This document shows, in pieces, positions 8,956 to 18,027 of a stretch of DNA of 64,000 nt (position 1 is its first letter; every line of letters begins with the position of its first letter). This DNA comes from Fusibacter sp963666805. Lineage in GTDB: Bacteria; Bacillota; Clostridia; Peptostreptococcales; Acidaminobacteraceae. The translations under genes were made by a program, and so were the position numbers. Location: contig CAXXWR010000006.1 of assembly GCA_963666805.2 (NCBI GenBank), positions 372,001 to 436,000 on the forward strand. Reading direction: 5' to 3'. The notes below the pieces were generated by a model. It worked only from the letters and a program-made list of their open reading frames with translations, was not told where the DNA came from and did no database searches.

Positions 8956-9165
8956 AATCTATACTCCGCTGGACTAGTGAATTGTATTTATCCTCTATTT
9001 TACATCCCAATATAAGTTTCATTGTCTTTTTAAGTATAAAGTATACAATGAAGTACATGAATACAAAATACATTATAAATACAATCTAATTATAAGCCAT
9101 TTTTTAACTTATGACTAGGCTTTTCCTAAAACTTATTGCTATAATAAGTTAAGGAGGTCTCTTTT

Positions 9166-10467
9166 ATGATTATAATACAAAAAAATAAACACCTATTTAC
9201 CCTTTTTATGGTGGTTTGCATTCTTTTTTCCAGTGTGAGTTTTGCAGATGAAGCCCTTCAATCGCCTTCATCCGCTCCCATTGTAATTGACGAAAACCTT
9301 TATCAAGTGCTTTCACAACACTTTTGGGACAAGGCTCGTCACTTTGAATCACTCCAGCTGCTTAAAGCAATGACTATTGAGAATCAAGCTGAAACCAGCA
9401 TTTGGCTATTGGCTAATGGGGATATTATGTTTCACACGCCTCAAATGTCAGCGGCCTATGATGCCTCAACTGAAGCTTATGATTTCAAACCTTCTTTCGA
9501 AGCCGTTAAACCTTATATTTCAATAGCAGACTATGCTTTGGCAAATTTAGAGACCACTACTTCTGGTGCCAAGTACCAATATTCTGGTTATCCTGCCTTT
9601 AATGCGCCAGATGCTGTCTTAGATGCAATAAAAGACGCAGGCTACGATTATTTGTCTACTGCTAATAATCACTGCTTAGACCGCAAAATACCTGGGCTCA
9701 CACGTACAATTGAACAAATTGATGCCAGAAACCTTGATCATGGCGGAACTTACGTAAGCCCCAGTCCTGATAAACGCTACATTGTCAAAACCGTTGAAGG
9801 CATCAAGATAGGCATTTTATCTTCTACTTACGGCTGCAATGGCTACGAAAAGACGATTCCTGAGTCTCTTTTTCATCAATCGGTTAACACCAATGACCCT
9901 GATTTTTTAAAAACACAATTGGACCTTATGGCACAAGACCAATTAGACTATAAAATCGTCTTTATCCATTGGGGAAATGAATACCAAAGGAGCGCTTCTG
10001 ACCAACAAAAAGATCTGGCACACCAATTAATTGATTGGGGAGCAGATGCTATTTTAGGCTCTCACCCCCATGTCGTTGAACCTTCTGAGATTACATACAA
10101 AGAAGGAGAAGCAAAATATATTATTTATTCTATGGGGAACTTTATTTCCAACCAAAGTCGCGTTACTATTTCAAATAGCCGTGGTATCTATACGGAAGAT
10201 GGAGTAATGGTTTATCTCAATTTAATCAAAGATTCACAAGGACACACCCGCCTTGGCGCAGTAAAGAACGTCCCTACTTGGGTTCATAAATATACCCAAA
10301 GTGGCCGCCTGCATTATGTCATTGAACCCATTGACCATGTGATGAAGGATTTTGAAATTCAGACGCCACTTGACCAATCCTTGGCCAATTCTTATGCACG
10401 AACTATGAGCTTACTCACTTCTTATAATGAAAAGACAGGGATTCAGTTAGCTGAACCTGAAAAATAA
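9166..10467 (+). CDS. CapA/PgsA-like secreted metallophosphatase-fold protein
   Basis: One of the few plus-strand genes left of the origin. A signal peptide (positively charged start, hydrophobic stretch, cleavage likely after SFA at about residue 28) targets it outside the membrane. The rest is the PGA_cap fold: LLANGDIMFH, NLETTTS, STANNHCLD, HWGNEYQ, LGSHPHVVEP, YSMGNFISNQ, in the right order for the two-metal site. Related proteins include the poly-gamma-glutamate capsule protein CapA, but no capB/capC/capD genes are nearby, so a capsule role is not supported. Start ATG follows AAGGAGG. Terminated by a shared bidirectional hairpin. Confidence 0.87.
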   Translation: MIIIQKNKHLFTLFMVVCILFSSVSFADEALQSPSSAPIVIDENLYQVLSQHFWDKARHFESLQLLKAMTIENQAETSIWLLANGDIMFHTPQMSAAYDASTEAYDFKPSFEAVKPYISIADYALANLETTTSGAKYQYSGYPAFNAPDAVLDAIKDAGYDYLSTANNHCLDRKIPGLTRTIEQIDARNLDHGGTYVSPSPDKRYIVKTVEGIKIGILSSTYGCNGYEKTIPESLFHQSVNTNDPDFLKTQLDLMAQDQLDYKIVFIHWGNEYQRSASDQQKDLAHQLIDWGADAILGSHPHVVEPSEITYKEGEAKYIIYSMGNFISNQSRVTISNSRGIYTEDGVMVYLNLIKDSQGHTRLGAVKNVPTWVHKYTQSGRLHYVIEPIDHVMKDFEIQTPLDQSLANSYARTMSLLTSYNEKTGIQLAEPEK

Positions 10468-10472
10468 AAAAA

Positions 10473-10532
10473 GCCACTAAGACGCGTAAGAGGTCGTTTT
10501 ATCAGTTCTCTTATGTGTCCTTAGTGGTTTTT
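10473..10532. terminator. Bidirectional terminator between convergent genes
   Basis: Long stem pairing GCCACTAAGACGCGTAAGAG with CTCTTATGTGTCCTTAGTGG (one bulge and a wobble pair), A-tract before and T-tract after, so it works in both directions for the CapA-like gene and the convergent GNAT gene. Confidence 0.85.
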
Positions 10533-11091
10533 AATTTAAAAAGTCTTCACGGTTAATTGACATGGTTATAAATTCAGCGTAAAGTACGCCATTTTTGAGC
10601 GTAAATTGTTCAGGATACTGTTCCATAATTTCATCAATATAGCCTTGCTCTTCGTATTCTTCTCGCTTCTTGTAGTCGGAAACAAATCCCACTTTTTTAT
10701 AACTTTTTTGAGCGCGAACATTAAATTCAGCCACTCTAAGATACATTGTTCTCAATGGAAAATGTTTAAAGACATAATTGAGATACGCTTTCAATAGGTA
10801 AGTCCCATATCCCTTTCCTAAGTGATTGGGATCTACTGCGATTCCTAATTCAGCGGTTTTTTTAAACCAGTTAATATTTTTAAGTGTGACAAATCCCACG
10901 GGTCTCTCATCATCAAAAAGGGCATAGAGTTTTCTAAAAATAAGCCCCTGTTTACTGTGAAACCAATACAGATATTCTATTTCCATTTCATAGGGAAAAT
11001 GATATTGATAAAATCTAGGATCTTGATGCTTTCCCCAATATCTAAACAAGTAGGCGTCTTTTGACGTCACTTTGCGAAAAATCAGTGCCAT
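10531..11091 (-). CDS. GNAT-family N-acetyltransferase
   Basis: A 186-residue single-domain acetyltransferase. The acetyl-CoA-binding motif A is ELGIAVDPNHLGKGYGTYLL (Q/RxxGxG/A form HLGKGYG, about residues 83-102), preceded by the beta-strand VGFVTLKNI and followed by the VRAQKSYKKVGF motif B. Substrate unknown. It lies six bases downstream of dnaB in the same direction, so it is probably co-transcribed at the end of the ribosomal protein/helicase operon. Its C-terminal tail of about 40 residues is acidic and unrelated to the core motif. Confidence 0.85.
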   Translation of the reverse strand: MALIFRKVTSKDAYLFRYWGKHQDPRFYQYHFPYEMEIEYLYWFHSKQGLIFRKLYALFDDERPVGFVTLKNINWFKKTAELGIAVDPNHLGKGYGTYLLKAYLNYVFKHFPLRTMYLRVAEFNVRAQKSYKKVGFVSDYKKREEYEEQGYIDEIMEQYPEQFTLKNGVLYAEFITMSINREDFLN

Positions 11092-11097
11092 GACTTT

Positions 11098-12438
11098 TTA
11101 TCCTCTAATTTGTGACGTATTCGCGTATTTTTGGTATTTACCCAGCCAAGCAAGGTATACCTTACCCGTTTCACCATTTCTCTGTTTGGCTATAATCACT
11201 TCACCAATTCCCTTGAGTTTTTCATCTACTGTTTCAGGATTATAATATTCATCTCTATAGAGGAACATCACTAAATCGGCATCCTGTTCAATCGCTCCAG
11301 ATTCACGTAAATCTGAAAGGATTGGTCGGTGATCCGCTCTAAGTTCCGATGCCCGAGATAACTGGGAAAGGGCTAAAACGGGACATTGCATCTCTCTGGC
11401 AATTTGCTTAAGAGATCTTGAAATGGTGGAAATTTCTTGTTGTCTATTTTCTTGCTTACCGCTACCAGACATCAATTGAAGGTAGTCAATCATAATCATA
11501 TCAAGACCATGATTCATCTTGAGTCGTCTACACTTACTTCTAATTTCAGCCACTGTAATCCCAGGTGTATCATCTATAAAAACTTTGGCTTCTGAGAGCT
11601 GGGCACTTGACCTAGCCAGTTTAAACCAGTCATCTTCTTCAATTGTACCCGTTCTAATGTCACCAATAGATACGAGAGACTGAGCCGCCAACATCCTTTG
11701 TACCAATTGGTCAGCAGCCATTTCCAAACTAAAGATAGCGACACTTTTACCTTCCTTAACCGCCGCATTTTGACAGAGGTTAAGAGCAAACGCTGTTTTC
11801 CCCATAGACGGTCTCGCCGCTAGGAGGATAAGGTCTGACTTTTGAAGTCCAGCTGTCTTTTCGTCAAGGGCTTCAAAGCCTGTCGGCAACCCTGTTAAAG
11901 CATTGGGATCTTCATTAAGTCTAACAATATTGTTATAGGTGGTTTCAAGCAGATCGGACATCCCTTGGAAACTTTTTTTATTTTTATTTTGAGAAATTTC
12001 AAAGATGCCTGATTCAGCTTCTTCTATAAGGGCTTCTGCTTCTGCATTGTCATACCCTTTATCAACAATTTCTGTAGCGGTCTTAATCAACCGCCTTAAA
12101 ATAAATTTCTCATGAATAATTCTGGCATGGTTGGATACATTGGAAATTAATGTCCCTACATCGGAAAGTTCCGTTAAATATTCAAACCCACCCACAACAT
12201 CTAAAAGCTTATTCTTGGTTAATTCATCAGATACAGTAATCAGATCGACTGTTTTTCCTTCACTAAAAAGGTATTTAACCGTTCTAAAAATTTCTCTATG
12301 TGCTTCATGATAAAATTCTTCATCATAGGTGATGACATCGAGGACATCCCCAATTAGATCACTATCGAGTAGAATGGAACCCAGAACATTTTGTTCTGCA
12401 TTGATATCATGCGGCATTGTTTTTAAATTCATATTCAT
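11098..12438 (-). CDS. dnaB: Replicative DNA helicase DnaB
   Basis: Hexameric 5'-3' helicase of the replication fork. N-terminal domain (1-110) binds primase; the RecA-like core has Walker A ARPSMGKTAFAL, Walker B MIMIDYLQLM and the C-terminal HRPILSDLRESGAIEQDADLV. 446 residues is normal for the family; no intein. Start ATG is preceded by AAGGA. It follows rplI by about 50 bp as in Bacillus and many Clostridia, here separated from gdpP by an inserted GNAT gene. Confidence 0.97.
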   Translation of the reverse strand: MNMNLKTMPHDINAEQNVLGSILLDSDLIGDVLDVITYDEEFYHEAHREIFRTVKYLFSEGKTVDLITVSDELTKNKLLDVVGGFEYLTELSDVGTLISNVSNHARIIHEKFILRRLIKTATEIVDKGYDNAEAEALIEEAESGIFEISQNKNKKSFQGMSDLLETTYNNIVRLNEDPNALTGLPTGFEALDEKTAGLQKSDLILLAARPSMGKTAFALNLCQNAAVKEGKSVAIFSLEMAADQLVQRMLAAQSLVSIGDIRTGTIEEDDWFKLARSSAQLSEAKVFIDDTPGITVAEIRSKCRRLKMNHGLDMIMIDYLQLMSGSGKQENRQQEISTISRSLKQIAREMQCPVLALSQLSRASELRADHRPILSDLRESGAIEQDADLVMFLYRDEYYNPETVDEKLKGIGEVIIAKQRNGETGKVYLAWLGKYQKYANTSQIRG

Positions 12439-12486
12439 GGTATCATTTCCTTCGTTGTTGATTTTAGGACTGGATTGCCTTTTTGA

Positions 12487-12933
12487 CTATTCTTCAACCA
12501 CTTTTACTTTCATGGTCGCTGAAACTTTAGGGTAAACTTTAACCGTTACGTTAGTCGTCCCCAAGGCACGAATAGGCTGTTCAAGTGCAATTTTTTTCTT
12601 ATCAATTTTAAGTTTGTGTTTTTTCTTAAATGCATCCGCAATATCTTTGTTTGTGATTGAGCCAAATAATCGACCGCCTTCACCTGCTTTTGCTTTAAAA
12701 ACAATTTCAATCTCTTCTATTTTTTTCGCTAAATCTTTGGCTTCTTGTAAAGCTTCAGCATCTCTTTTTTGTTTGGCTTCTTGATGGTGTTCAAGTTCTT
12801 TGACATTCCCATCAGTCGCTTCTTTTGCAAGTCCTCTAGGAATCAGGTAATTTCTTGCGTGTCCATCACTGGCATTAATAATTTGTCCTTTTTTACCAGT
12901 GCCTTTAATGTCTTTGAGTAAAATCACTTTCAT
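12487..12933 (-). CDS. rplI: 50S ribosomal protein L9
   Basis: 148 residues with the conserved N-terminal MKVILLKDIKGTGKKGQIINASDGHARNYLIPRGLA type sequence (shown in part: GHARNYLIPRGLA), the long central helix rich in Lys/Glu, and the C-terminal rRNA-binding domain GGRLFGSITNKDIA. The ATG lies eight bases after the GAGGAG that ends a structured leader element which also precedes the GNAT gene upstream. Confidence 0.97.
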   Translation of the reverse strand: MKVILLKDIKGTGKKGQIINASDGHARNYLIPRGLAKEATDGNVKELEHHQEAKQKRDAEALQEAKDLAKKIEEIEIVFKAKAGEGGRLFGSITNKDIADAFKKKHKLKIDKKKIALEQPIRALGTTNVTVKVYPKVSATMKVKVVEE

Positions 12934-12941
12934 TTATCTGT

Positions 12942-13071
12942 CTCCTCATATAATAAGTTTGTCGCCAAGAAAAATCGGTTACAGACTTATCCTTTTTTGA
13001 TATAGATGAGAGATAACTCTTTTATATCTCGGAAATTCATTCCAACAATACTAGTCATCCTTTTCTCATCT
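12942..13071 (-). repeat. Copy A of a structured ~130 bp leader element (before rplI)
   Basis: Direct repeat of the element before the GNAT gene. On the minus strand it contains an outer pairing (AGATGAGA with TCTCATCT), a conserved GTATTGTTGGAA segment, a hairpin (arms 12977-12990 and 12953-12966, ten pairs plus two GC closing pairs with two mismatches between) and ends in GAGGAG, the rplI ribosome binding site. The hairpin half differs from copy B at only four positions in about 65. It matches no riboswitch class that I can recognise. Confidence 0.72.
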
Positions 13072-13267
13072 CTATATTAATAGTTACACTTTATAATCAA
13101 GGTTCCCAAATGCCGCCTCCCATATCAGCCTCCAGCAGGTTTTTTTACTGGTTAAATGCTAATAATGCGAGGTCTAGGACGATGATTGGCTTGGGATAGT
13201 CCTTGGTTGCTTTTCTTCATTTTTAATAGAAAGGTAATCATCCAATGCCAATAAGGATCAATTAATC
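13072..13267. other. Non-coding segment between leader copy A and the GNAT gene
   Basis: About 200 bases without a credible gene. It includes a weak imperfect hairpin around AGGACGATGATTGG...AGTCC near 13177-13208 and no clear terminator after the GNAT gene. With copy A it forms the non-coding part of the insert that separates gdpP from rplI. Origin not recognised. Confidence 0.5.
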
Positions 13268-13807
13268 CTAATCTGTAGGAAAACAATCTAGCACATAAAT
13301 AGTGTGCAAATAGTGTTGACCTCTAAACTGACACCTCTCAGTTTCGATACTAGATTTAAATCCGAATCTTTCAACTAATCTAATAGATTTTGAGTTGTTA
13401 ACATATATATGAGCACGGACTTGTCTTACCTTCATTTCATTTTGAGCAAAATCTAAAATTGCTTTTAAGGCTTCACTCATAAGCCCCTGTCCCCAATACG
13501 CTTCTTGGAGGTCATACCCCACATCAACACAGTTTCTATTTTTATCCCAACAATGAAAACCGCAAGTACCAATTTTCGCCTTGTTATTTTTTAATGTTAA
13601 TATCCAACGGTGCTGTATTCGGGGTTCTGGCTGTAAATAAAATTTAATTAATTCATCAGCTTCATCTAAGCTATTTAATGGTTCTGCATCGAATAAGTAT
13701 CTATTTATACTATCACTTGAAAAATGGTTTAAAATGAAAGACCTGTCCTCATAAGAAATATTTTTCAATAGCAATCTCTCGGTTTCAATCTCATGAAAAG
13801 TCATCAT
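13268..13807 (-). CDS. RimJ/RimL-type GNAT acetyltransferase inserted between gdpP and rplI
   Basis: 179 residues of the Acetyltransf_3 type: FHEIETERLLLKNIS at the N-terminus, CGFHCWDKNRNCVDVGYDL, the CoA loop YWGQGLMSEALKAIL, and NSKSIRLVERFGF. RimJ/RimL relatives acetylate ribosomal proteins, but many paralogues act on small molecules; substrate unknown. Two ATG codons in tandem follow GAGGAG at suitable distance. The gene is flanked by two copies of the leader that precedes rplI, so it appears to have arrived or been trapped by duplication and is expressed with the same translation-initiation region as L9. Confidence 0.85.
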   Translation of the reverse strand: MMTFHEIETERLLLKNISYEDRSFILNHFSSDSINRYLFDAEPLNSLDEADELIKFYLQPEPRIQHRWILTLKNNKAKIGTCGFHCWDKNRNCVDVGYDLQEAYWGQGLMSEALKAILDFAQNEMKVRQVRAHIYVNNSKSIRLVERFGFKSSIETERCQFRGQHYLHTIYVLDCFPTD

Positions 13808-13812
13808 ATATT

Positions 13813-13944
13813 CTCCTCATATAATAAGTTTGTAACCAAGAAAAATGGGTTACAGACTTATTCTTTTTTTGATATAAGATGAAGGATAGTTCCTTTATAT
13901 CTAGGCAGTTCTTTCCAACAATACGGGGAATCTTTTTCTCATCT
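13813..13944 (-). repeat. Copy B of the structured leader element (before the GNAT gene, after gdpP)
   Basis: Same element as before rplI. The hairpin is perfect here (ATAAGTTTGTAACC with GGTTACAGACTTAT, one G-T wobble, 14 pairs, ten-base loop). The outer arms AAGATGA/TCATCTT and the GTATTGTTGGAA segment are kept. It begins three bases from the gdpP stop and ends in the GNAT ribosome binding site. Confidence 0.72.
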
Positions 13945-13946
13945 TA

Positions 13947-15932
13947 CTAAATGGCTTCCATATTATAATAGTCATCTATTGATTCGATTAATTGCTGTTT
14001 CACAGTTTCAATATCTGTCTCTTCAAATTGTGCACCAGCCACTTCTAAGTGACCCCCACCACCGAGTTTTTCTAAAATAACTTGAACGTTAACGTCTCCC
14101 AGTGAACGCCCTGAGATGAAGACTTTGCCTTCTTCTTTTTGAGCAATCACAAAAGAAGCCGTAATCCCTCTAATATTCAAGAGGTCATCTGCTGCTTGTG
14201 CCGCAATGAGTCTAATATTATCCACTGCTTTTTGAGAAGTAGAGATGGCAATACTTTCTTTGTAACGGATCGCACTTCCCACCACATTGGCTTTCTCAGT
14301 AAAGGTATCAATATCATCTTGAAAGAGCTGTCTGACACGGACTGTATCTGCCCCTTGTCTTCTTAAATAGGCTGCCGCATCAAACGTTCTCACGCCTGTT
14401 TTAAGTGAGAAATTTTTCGTATCCACTGTAATACCCGCCAAAAGGGCATCAGCTTCTTCTTTTTCTATTTTAGGCTTATCCTCCATATACTGCATCATTT
14501 CAGTAATGAGCTCTGCCGTACTTGAAGCATAAGGTTCTAAATACTTTAAAATCGCTTTTTCAATGAATTCTGTACTCCGTCTATGATGGTCAATTAAAAC
14601 TACTCTGCTGCTTTTTTCAACCAATTCAGGACATTCTGTTAGACTCGGCTTATGTGTATCCACAACCACGACAAGGTTGTTATCGTCTACTAGCTCAAGG
14701 GCTTCTTCAGAGGTAATGAATTTATAGAGTTCATTGTCTTCAAACGTCGCATAGACATTGCTGATAGCATCATTCACTTCATTCAAAACGATAAAGGCTT
14801 CCTTGCCTCGGTTAATTACACTCCTATAGACACCAATGGCTGCACCAAAAGCATCCATATCGGGGTTGTGATGCCCCATAATAATCACTTTACTGCTCTC
14901 ATCTATAATGGACCTAAAGCCATGTGCAATAACTCTCGCCTTAACGCGGTTTCTTTTTTCAACTGCTTTGGTCTTTCCACCGTAGAATTCATAAGCACTT
15001 TTCTTTCGAATAACGGCTTGGTCTCCGCCACGTCCAAGAGCCAGTTCAAGAGATGTATAAGCATCTTCTTCAAGAGCACTTAGATTTTTACCATTGACGC
15101 CAATACCAATACTCAAGGTAACATGAATCTTATTGCCTTCTTCAATTTCTCTGACGTCATCAAGAATAGAAAACCGTTTGGCTTCAAGATTTTCAAGATA
15201 CTTACGTTCAAAGACAACCAGGTACTTGTCCTCTTGATACCTTTTAATCATCCCGTTCATGCGGGTTGCCCATAGGTTTATTTTCTTTTCAATTTCAGAA
15301 GTCACAAAAGGCACTTTTTCTTCCTTGGTTTCATTCATAACATCATCGTAGTTATCAACATTAATGAGTGCAACCACTGGTCTTTCATCATCATATTTAA
15401 CTCTCAAATTGATCAGCTCTGTTTGGTCAAACCAATAGAGCATAATGATGGCGTTTTCCGGATTAGGATCATCCAGTCCGACGTGATTAATGTAAACATC
15501 ATAAACCTTTTCAGAGATTTTAATATTTTCTATAACATCGCCCTTTTCAAGGTCTTCCGCCGTAATACCACTGACAAGTTTATCAATGTTTTTACCAATA
15601 ACGCTGGTGTCTTCCACCATGTCTGTAAACTTGGAATTATACCAATTGATTTTACCATCAAGATCAATCACAACAAGTGGTACAGGTAAGTTAAAAACAG
15701 CATACCGTGCAGCACTGTCTATATTGGTAGATAAGTTTTCGATGTATTTTCGCCACTTTTTATTCTTAGAACGGTTACTATACCAGTTAAAAAAAACCAA
15801 AATGAGCATCAAAGCAAGACCAATTAAGCCTAAAATACGGTTATAATAAGCAATTGCTGCGATTAAAAAACCGATTACTATAATATAGTAATTTAATGAT
15901 TCTTTAAATGGATTGGTCATTTTATTATTCAT
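13947..15932 (-). CDS. gdpP: Cyclic-di-AMP phosphodiesterase GdpP
   Basis: Membrane-bound DHH-DHHA1 phosphodiesterase that hydrolyses c-di-AMP. Two membrane helices (about 14-50), PAS-like domain (60-170), degenerate GGDEF (175-310, signature EDKYLVVF), DHH domain starting MGHHNPDMDAFGAA (352-364, with DTHKPS and IDHHRRS further on), and DHHA1 with SGRSLGDVNVQVILEKLGGGGH at the C-terminus. 661 residues is normal. It follows yybS by four bases. Downstream the canonical neighbour rplI is displaced by an inserted acetyltransferase. Confidence 0.95.
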   Translation of the reverse strand: MNNKMTNPFKESLNYYIIVIGFLIAAIAYYNRILGLIGLALMLILVFFNWYSNRSKNKKWRKYIENLSTNIDSAARYAVFNLPVPLVVIDLDGKINWYNSKFTDMVEDTSVIGKNIDKLVSGITAEDLEKGDVIENIKISEKVYDVYINHVGLDDPNPENAIIMLYWFDQTELINLRVKYDDERPVVALINVDNYDDVMNETKEEKVPFVTSEIEKKINLWATRMNGMIKRYQEDKYLVVFERKYLENLEAKRFSILDDVREIEEGNKIHVTLSIGIGVNGKNLSALEEDAYTSLELALGRGGDQAVIRKKSAYEFYGGKTKAVEKRNRVKARVIAHGFRSIIDESSKVIIMGHHNPDMDAFGAAIGVYRSVINRGKEAFIVLNEVNDAISNVYATFEDNELYKFITSEEALELVDDNNLVVVVDTHKPSLTECPELVEKSSRVVLIDHHRRSTEFIEKAILKYLEPYASSTAELITEMMQYMEDKPKIEKEEADALLAGITVDTKNFSLKTGVRTFDAAAYLRRQGADTVRVRQLFQDDIDTFTEKANVVGSAIRYKESIAISTSQKAVDNIRLIAAQAADDLLNIRGITASFVIAQKEEGKVFISGRSLGDVNVQVILEKLGGGGHLEVAGAQFEETDIETVKQQLIESIDDYYNMEAI

Positions 15933-15936
15933 CTAA

Positions 15937-16902
15937 TCACCTCTTTAGGGACTCTCTTTTTCTTAGGCCAATCATCAAATCGAATATACCAAGTAATGAT
16001 ATATATTGTAAAAATCCAATCAGTAAGAGAACCACAATAATAGCGATTGCTCCTCCCTTTGGAACCACTTTTAATAAATAATAATAAAGTGCTGCAAGGC
16101 CTTGTATGGCAAATACGACTAAAAATAAATAAAGAAAATTTGACGTAATGAGCTGCATGTCAACAACACCTAAATAACCCACAATATAAGCTAATATTAG
16201 CATAATAAAACTGCCATAGCCAACATGTCTGGGGTACGTAAAATCTTTAAAAGAGCCTACTGGGTTTAAAGGTAATCGCAATTTCTTAAAAACCAGTCTC
16301 GAAAAGGCATAATTCACGCCACTAATCATCATACCACTAACAATCAAAAGTGCTGGGAATAGTAAGTTCATCAAATACTTCATTTGATCCATCAATTGCA
16401 TGGTTTTTTGAATACTTTCTGCCATTTGATCTGGATTGTTCATTAATTGACCAACCGCCATCATATCTTGTTCAAAAGTTGCAGGCAAAGTAAACATTTG
16501 ATTAACATAATCTGTCATATTGCTACCAAATATAACCCGTGTTCCAACCACTAAAATAAAAAGTGAAGCTAAAAGTGCTCCCAGTCCAGAAAGCACTACT
16601 GTTTTAAGTGCTCCTTCTTTTCGCTTCATTAAAAGCCCCATAGGTACTCCTGTTAAAAGGGCAATCGCTCCCGATAGCAAACCTACGATAGGCGTCACAA
16701 TGGCACTTGAAATAAGGGTTGCTATGATTCCTGCTATTATGGTATAAGACAGTTTATTTTTGAATGCTAAAATAATAATGGGTAAAGGTATAAATAAAAC
16801 AGCGAATATACCGATGAGCGGCACAAAGTGACCCGCAACGATCATCACCACCATAATTGCTGCTAATAAACTTGCTTCAACTAATTCTTTTGTTCGATTC
16901 AA
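15937..16902 (-). CDS. yybS: YybS-family (DUF2232) membrane protein
   Basis: Polytopic membrane protein with about eight hydrophobic segments and a loop containing MNNPDQMAESIQKTMQLMDQ between the third and fourth. The DUF2232/YybS family is regularly found directly before gdpP, as here; function unknown, resemblance to ECF-type substrate components is a family-level suggestion. I start at a TTG (NRTKELVEASLLA follows) with GGAGGAG five bases upstream; the ATG at 16935 lacks a ribosome binding site. Confidence 0.85.
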   Translation of the reverse strand: MNRTKELVEASLLAAIMVVMIVAGHFVPLIGIFAVLFIPLPIIILAFKNKLSYTIIAGIIATLISSAIVTPIVGLLSGAIALLTGVPMGLLMKRKEGALKTVVLSGLGALLASLFILVVGTRVIFGSNMTDYVNQMFTLPATFEQDMMAVGQLMNNPDQMAESIQKTMQLMDQMKYLMNLLFPALLIVSGMMISGVNYAFSRLVFKKLRLPLNPVGSFKDFTYPRHVGYGSFIMLILAYIVGYLGVVDMQLITSNFLYLFLVVFAIQGLAALYYYLLKVVPKGGAIAIIVVLLLIGFLQYISLLGIFDLMIGLRKRESLKR

Positions 16903-16969
16903 AACGTCTCCTCCATTGATTAAACTTACTAGCATTATACTACATTTACACTATCATTTGCTAAATTAT

Positions 16970-17001
16970 TAAAAAAAAACAGATTCCACAAGGAATCTGT
17001 T
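16970..17001 (-). terminator. Intrinsic terminator after rpsR
   Basis: Nine-bp stem ACAGATTCC/GGAATCTGT with four-base loop and a run of nine T on the minus strand. Separates rpsF-ssb-rpsR from the yybS-gdpP transcription unit. Confidence 0.9.
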
Positions 17002-17009
17002 TATATTTT

Positions 17010-17231
17010 TTAGTCGTTTACAAATGGTAATAAAGCAACGATTCTTGCTCTTTTTACAGCTCTTGTAACCATTCTTTGATGTTTTGCGCAATTTCCTGTA
17101 ACTCTTCTAGGTAAAATTTTACCTCTTTCAGTTAAGTACTTTTGAAGTTTTTTTGTATCTTTGTAATCGATTGAATCGATTTTATCTTGACAAAAAGCGC
17201 AACCTTTTCTTCTTCTACGTCTTCTAACCAT
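17010..17231 (-). CDS. rpsR: 30S ribosomal protein S18
   Basis: 73 residues with the core KKLQKYLTERGKILPRR and GNCAKHQRMVTRAVKRAR; a basic N-terminus with CAFCQDK gives a Cys pair plus a third Cys, suggesting the zinc-binding variant seen in some bacteria. Third gene of the rpsF-ssb-rpsR unit; S18 pairs with S6 on the 30S platform. Confidence 0.97.
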   Translation of the reverse strand: MVRRRRRRKGCAFCQDKIDSIDYKDTKKLQKYLTERGKILPRRVTGNCAKHQRMVTRAVKRARIVALLPFVND

Positions 17232-17248
17232 GGTTTTCCCTCCTTCAT

Positions 17249-17689
17249 TTAGAATGGAACGTCATCATCGTCTTCGAGTGCTTGGTAATCATCAAATTGA
17301 TCATCTCCAAAGCTAAAGTCGTCTTTACGTTTTGATGACTGATTTTTGTCTCCCCATTCGAGGAATTCAACTCTATTTGCAAGTACCTCAGTTGTATATC
17401 TGGTTTCTCCCGTTTGAGTTTTATAACTTCCCGTTTGAATTGAACCTTGTATAGCAACGAGCTTACCTTTTGATAAATATTGTGAACAGTTTTCAGCCTG
17501 TTTTCCCCAAACAACGATTCTAATAAAATCAGCTGTTGGTCTGCCTTGGCTTTCAAATTCCTGTTTCTTTTCTCTCGTCAGTCCTTTGTCAACTGCCATC
17601 GTAAAATTGGCAACTGCCATACCACTGCCGGGAACAAATCTTAATTCTGGGTCTCTTGCCAAACGTCCAATTAGTACAACACTATTCAT
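17249..17689 (-). CDS. ssb: Single-stranded DNA-binding protein
   Basis: 146 residues: OB fold (MNSVVLIGRLARDPELRF at the start, DFIRIVVWGKQAENCSQYL, VAIQGSIQTGSY) up to about residue 107, a hydrophilic linker, and the acidic tip DDDDVPF that docks replication and repair partners. Lies between rpsF and rpsR as in most Firmicutes. Confidence 0.97.
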   Translation of the reverse strand: MNSVVLIGRLARDPELRFVPGSGMAVANFTMAVDKGLTREKKQEFESQGRPTADFIRIVVWGKQAENCSQYLSKGKLVAIQGSIQTGSYKTQTGETRYTTEVLANRVEFLEWGDKNQSSKRKDDFSFGDDQFDDYQALEDDDDVPF

Positions 17690-17710
17690 TTATGAGCCCC
17701 CCATTTATCA

Positions 17711-17998
17711 CTATTTTTCTTCTAAATTGATGACCATGTAACGAATGACTTCGTCAGCAATTTTGAAGTTTCTTTCTAATTCTTTTGGAAGTTCAGTATT
17801 AGCTTTGAAATTCACTAATACGTAGTAACCATCTCTTAGCTTTTCAATTTCATAAGCTAATTTTCTGTTACCCCACTCTTCCACTTTTTCAACTTCTCCA
17901 TCAGCAGCAATGATATTTTTGAATTTTTCAATAATCTCATTTCTTTTTTCTTCTTCTAACGATGGTCTTAATACAAAAAGCGTTTCGTATTTTCTCAT
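17711..17998 (-). CDS. rpsF: 30S ribosomal protein S6
   Basis: 95 residues, MRKYETLFVLRPSLEEE at the start and GYYVLVNFKANTELPKELER in the middle, the normal ferredoxin-like S6 fold. First gene of the unit with its own promoter and a leader hairpin. Start ATG is preceded by GGGAGGTG. Confidence 0.97.
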   Translation of the reverse strand: MRKYETLFVLRPSLEEEKRNEIIEKFKNIIAADGEVEKVEEWGNRKLAYEIEKLRDGYYVLVNFKANTELPKELERNFKIADEVIRYMVINLEEK

Positions 17999-18027
17999 TT
18001 TTCTTACACCTCCCTATGGTCTTAGTG

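Noticed and set aside
12942..12998. Leader hairpin followed by T-run as a plus-strand terminator
   Set aside because: No plus-strand gene ends nearby, and the element ends in ribosome binding sites of minus-strand genes; a leader role fits better.
12942..13944. c-di-AMP (ydaO-type) or c-di-GMP (GEMM) riboswitch in the repeated leader
   Set aside because: None of the conserved core motifs of those classes is present, although gdpP lies next to it.
12942..13944. Insertion sequence or transposon carrying the GNAT gene
   Set aside because: No transposase, no terminal inverted repeats; the flanks are direct repeats of a leader.
17245..17556. 103-residue minus-strand frame
   Set aside because: Out-of-frame shadow of ssb, with no coding signature.
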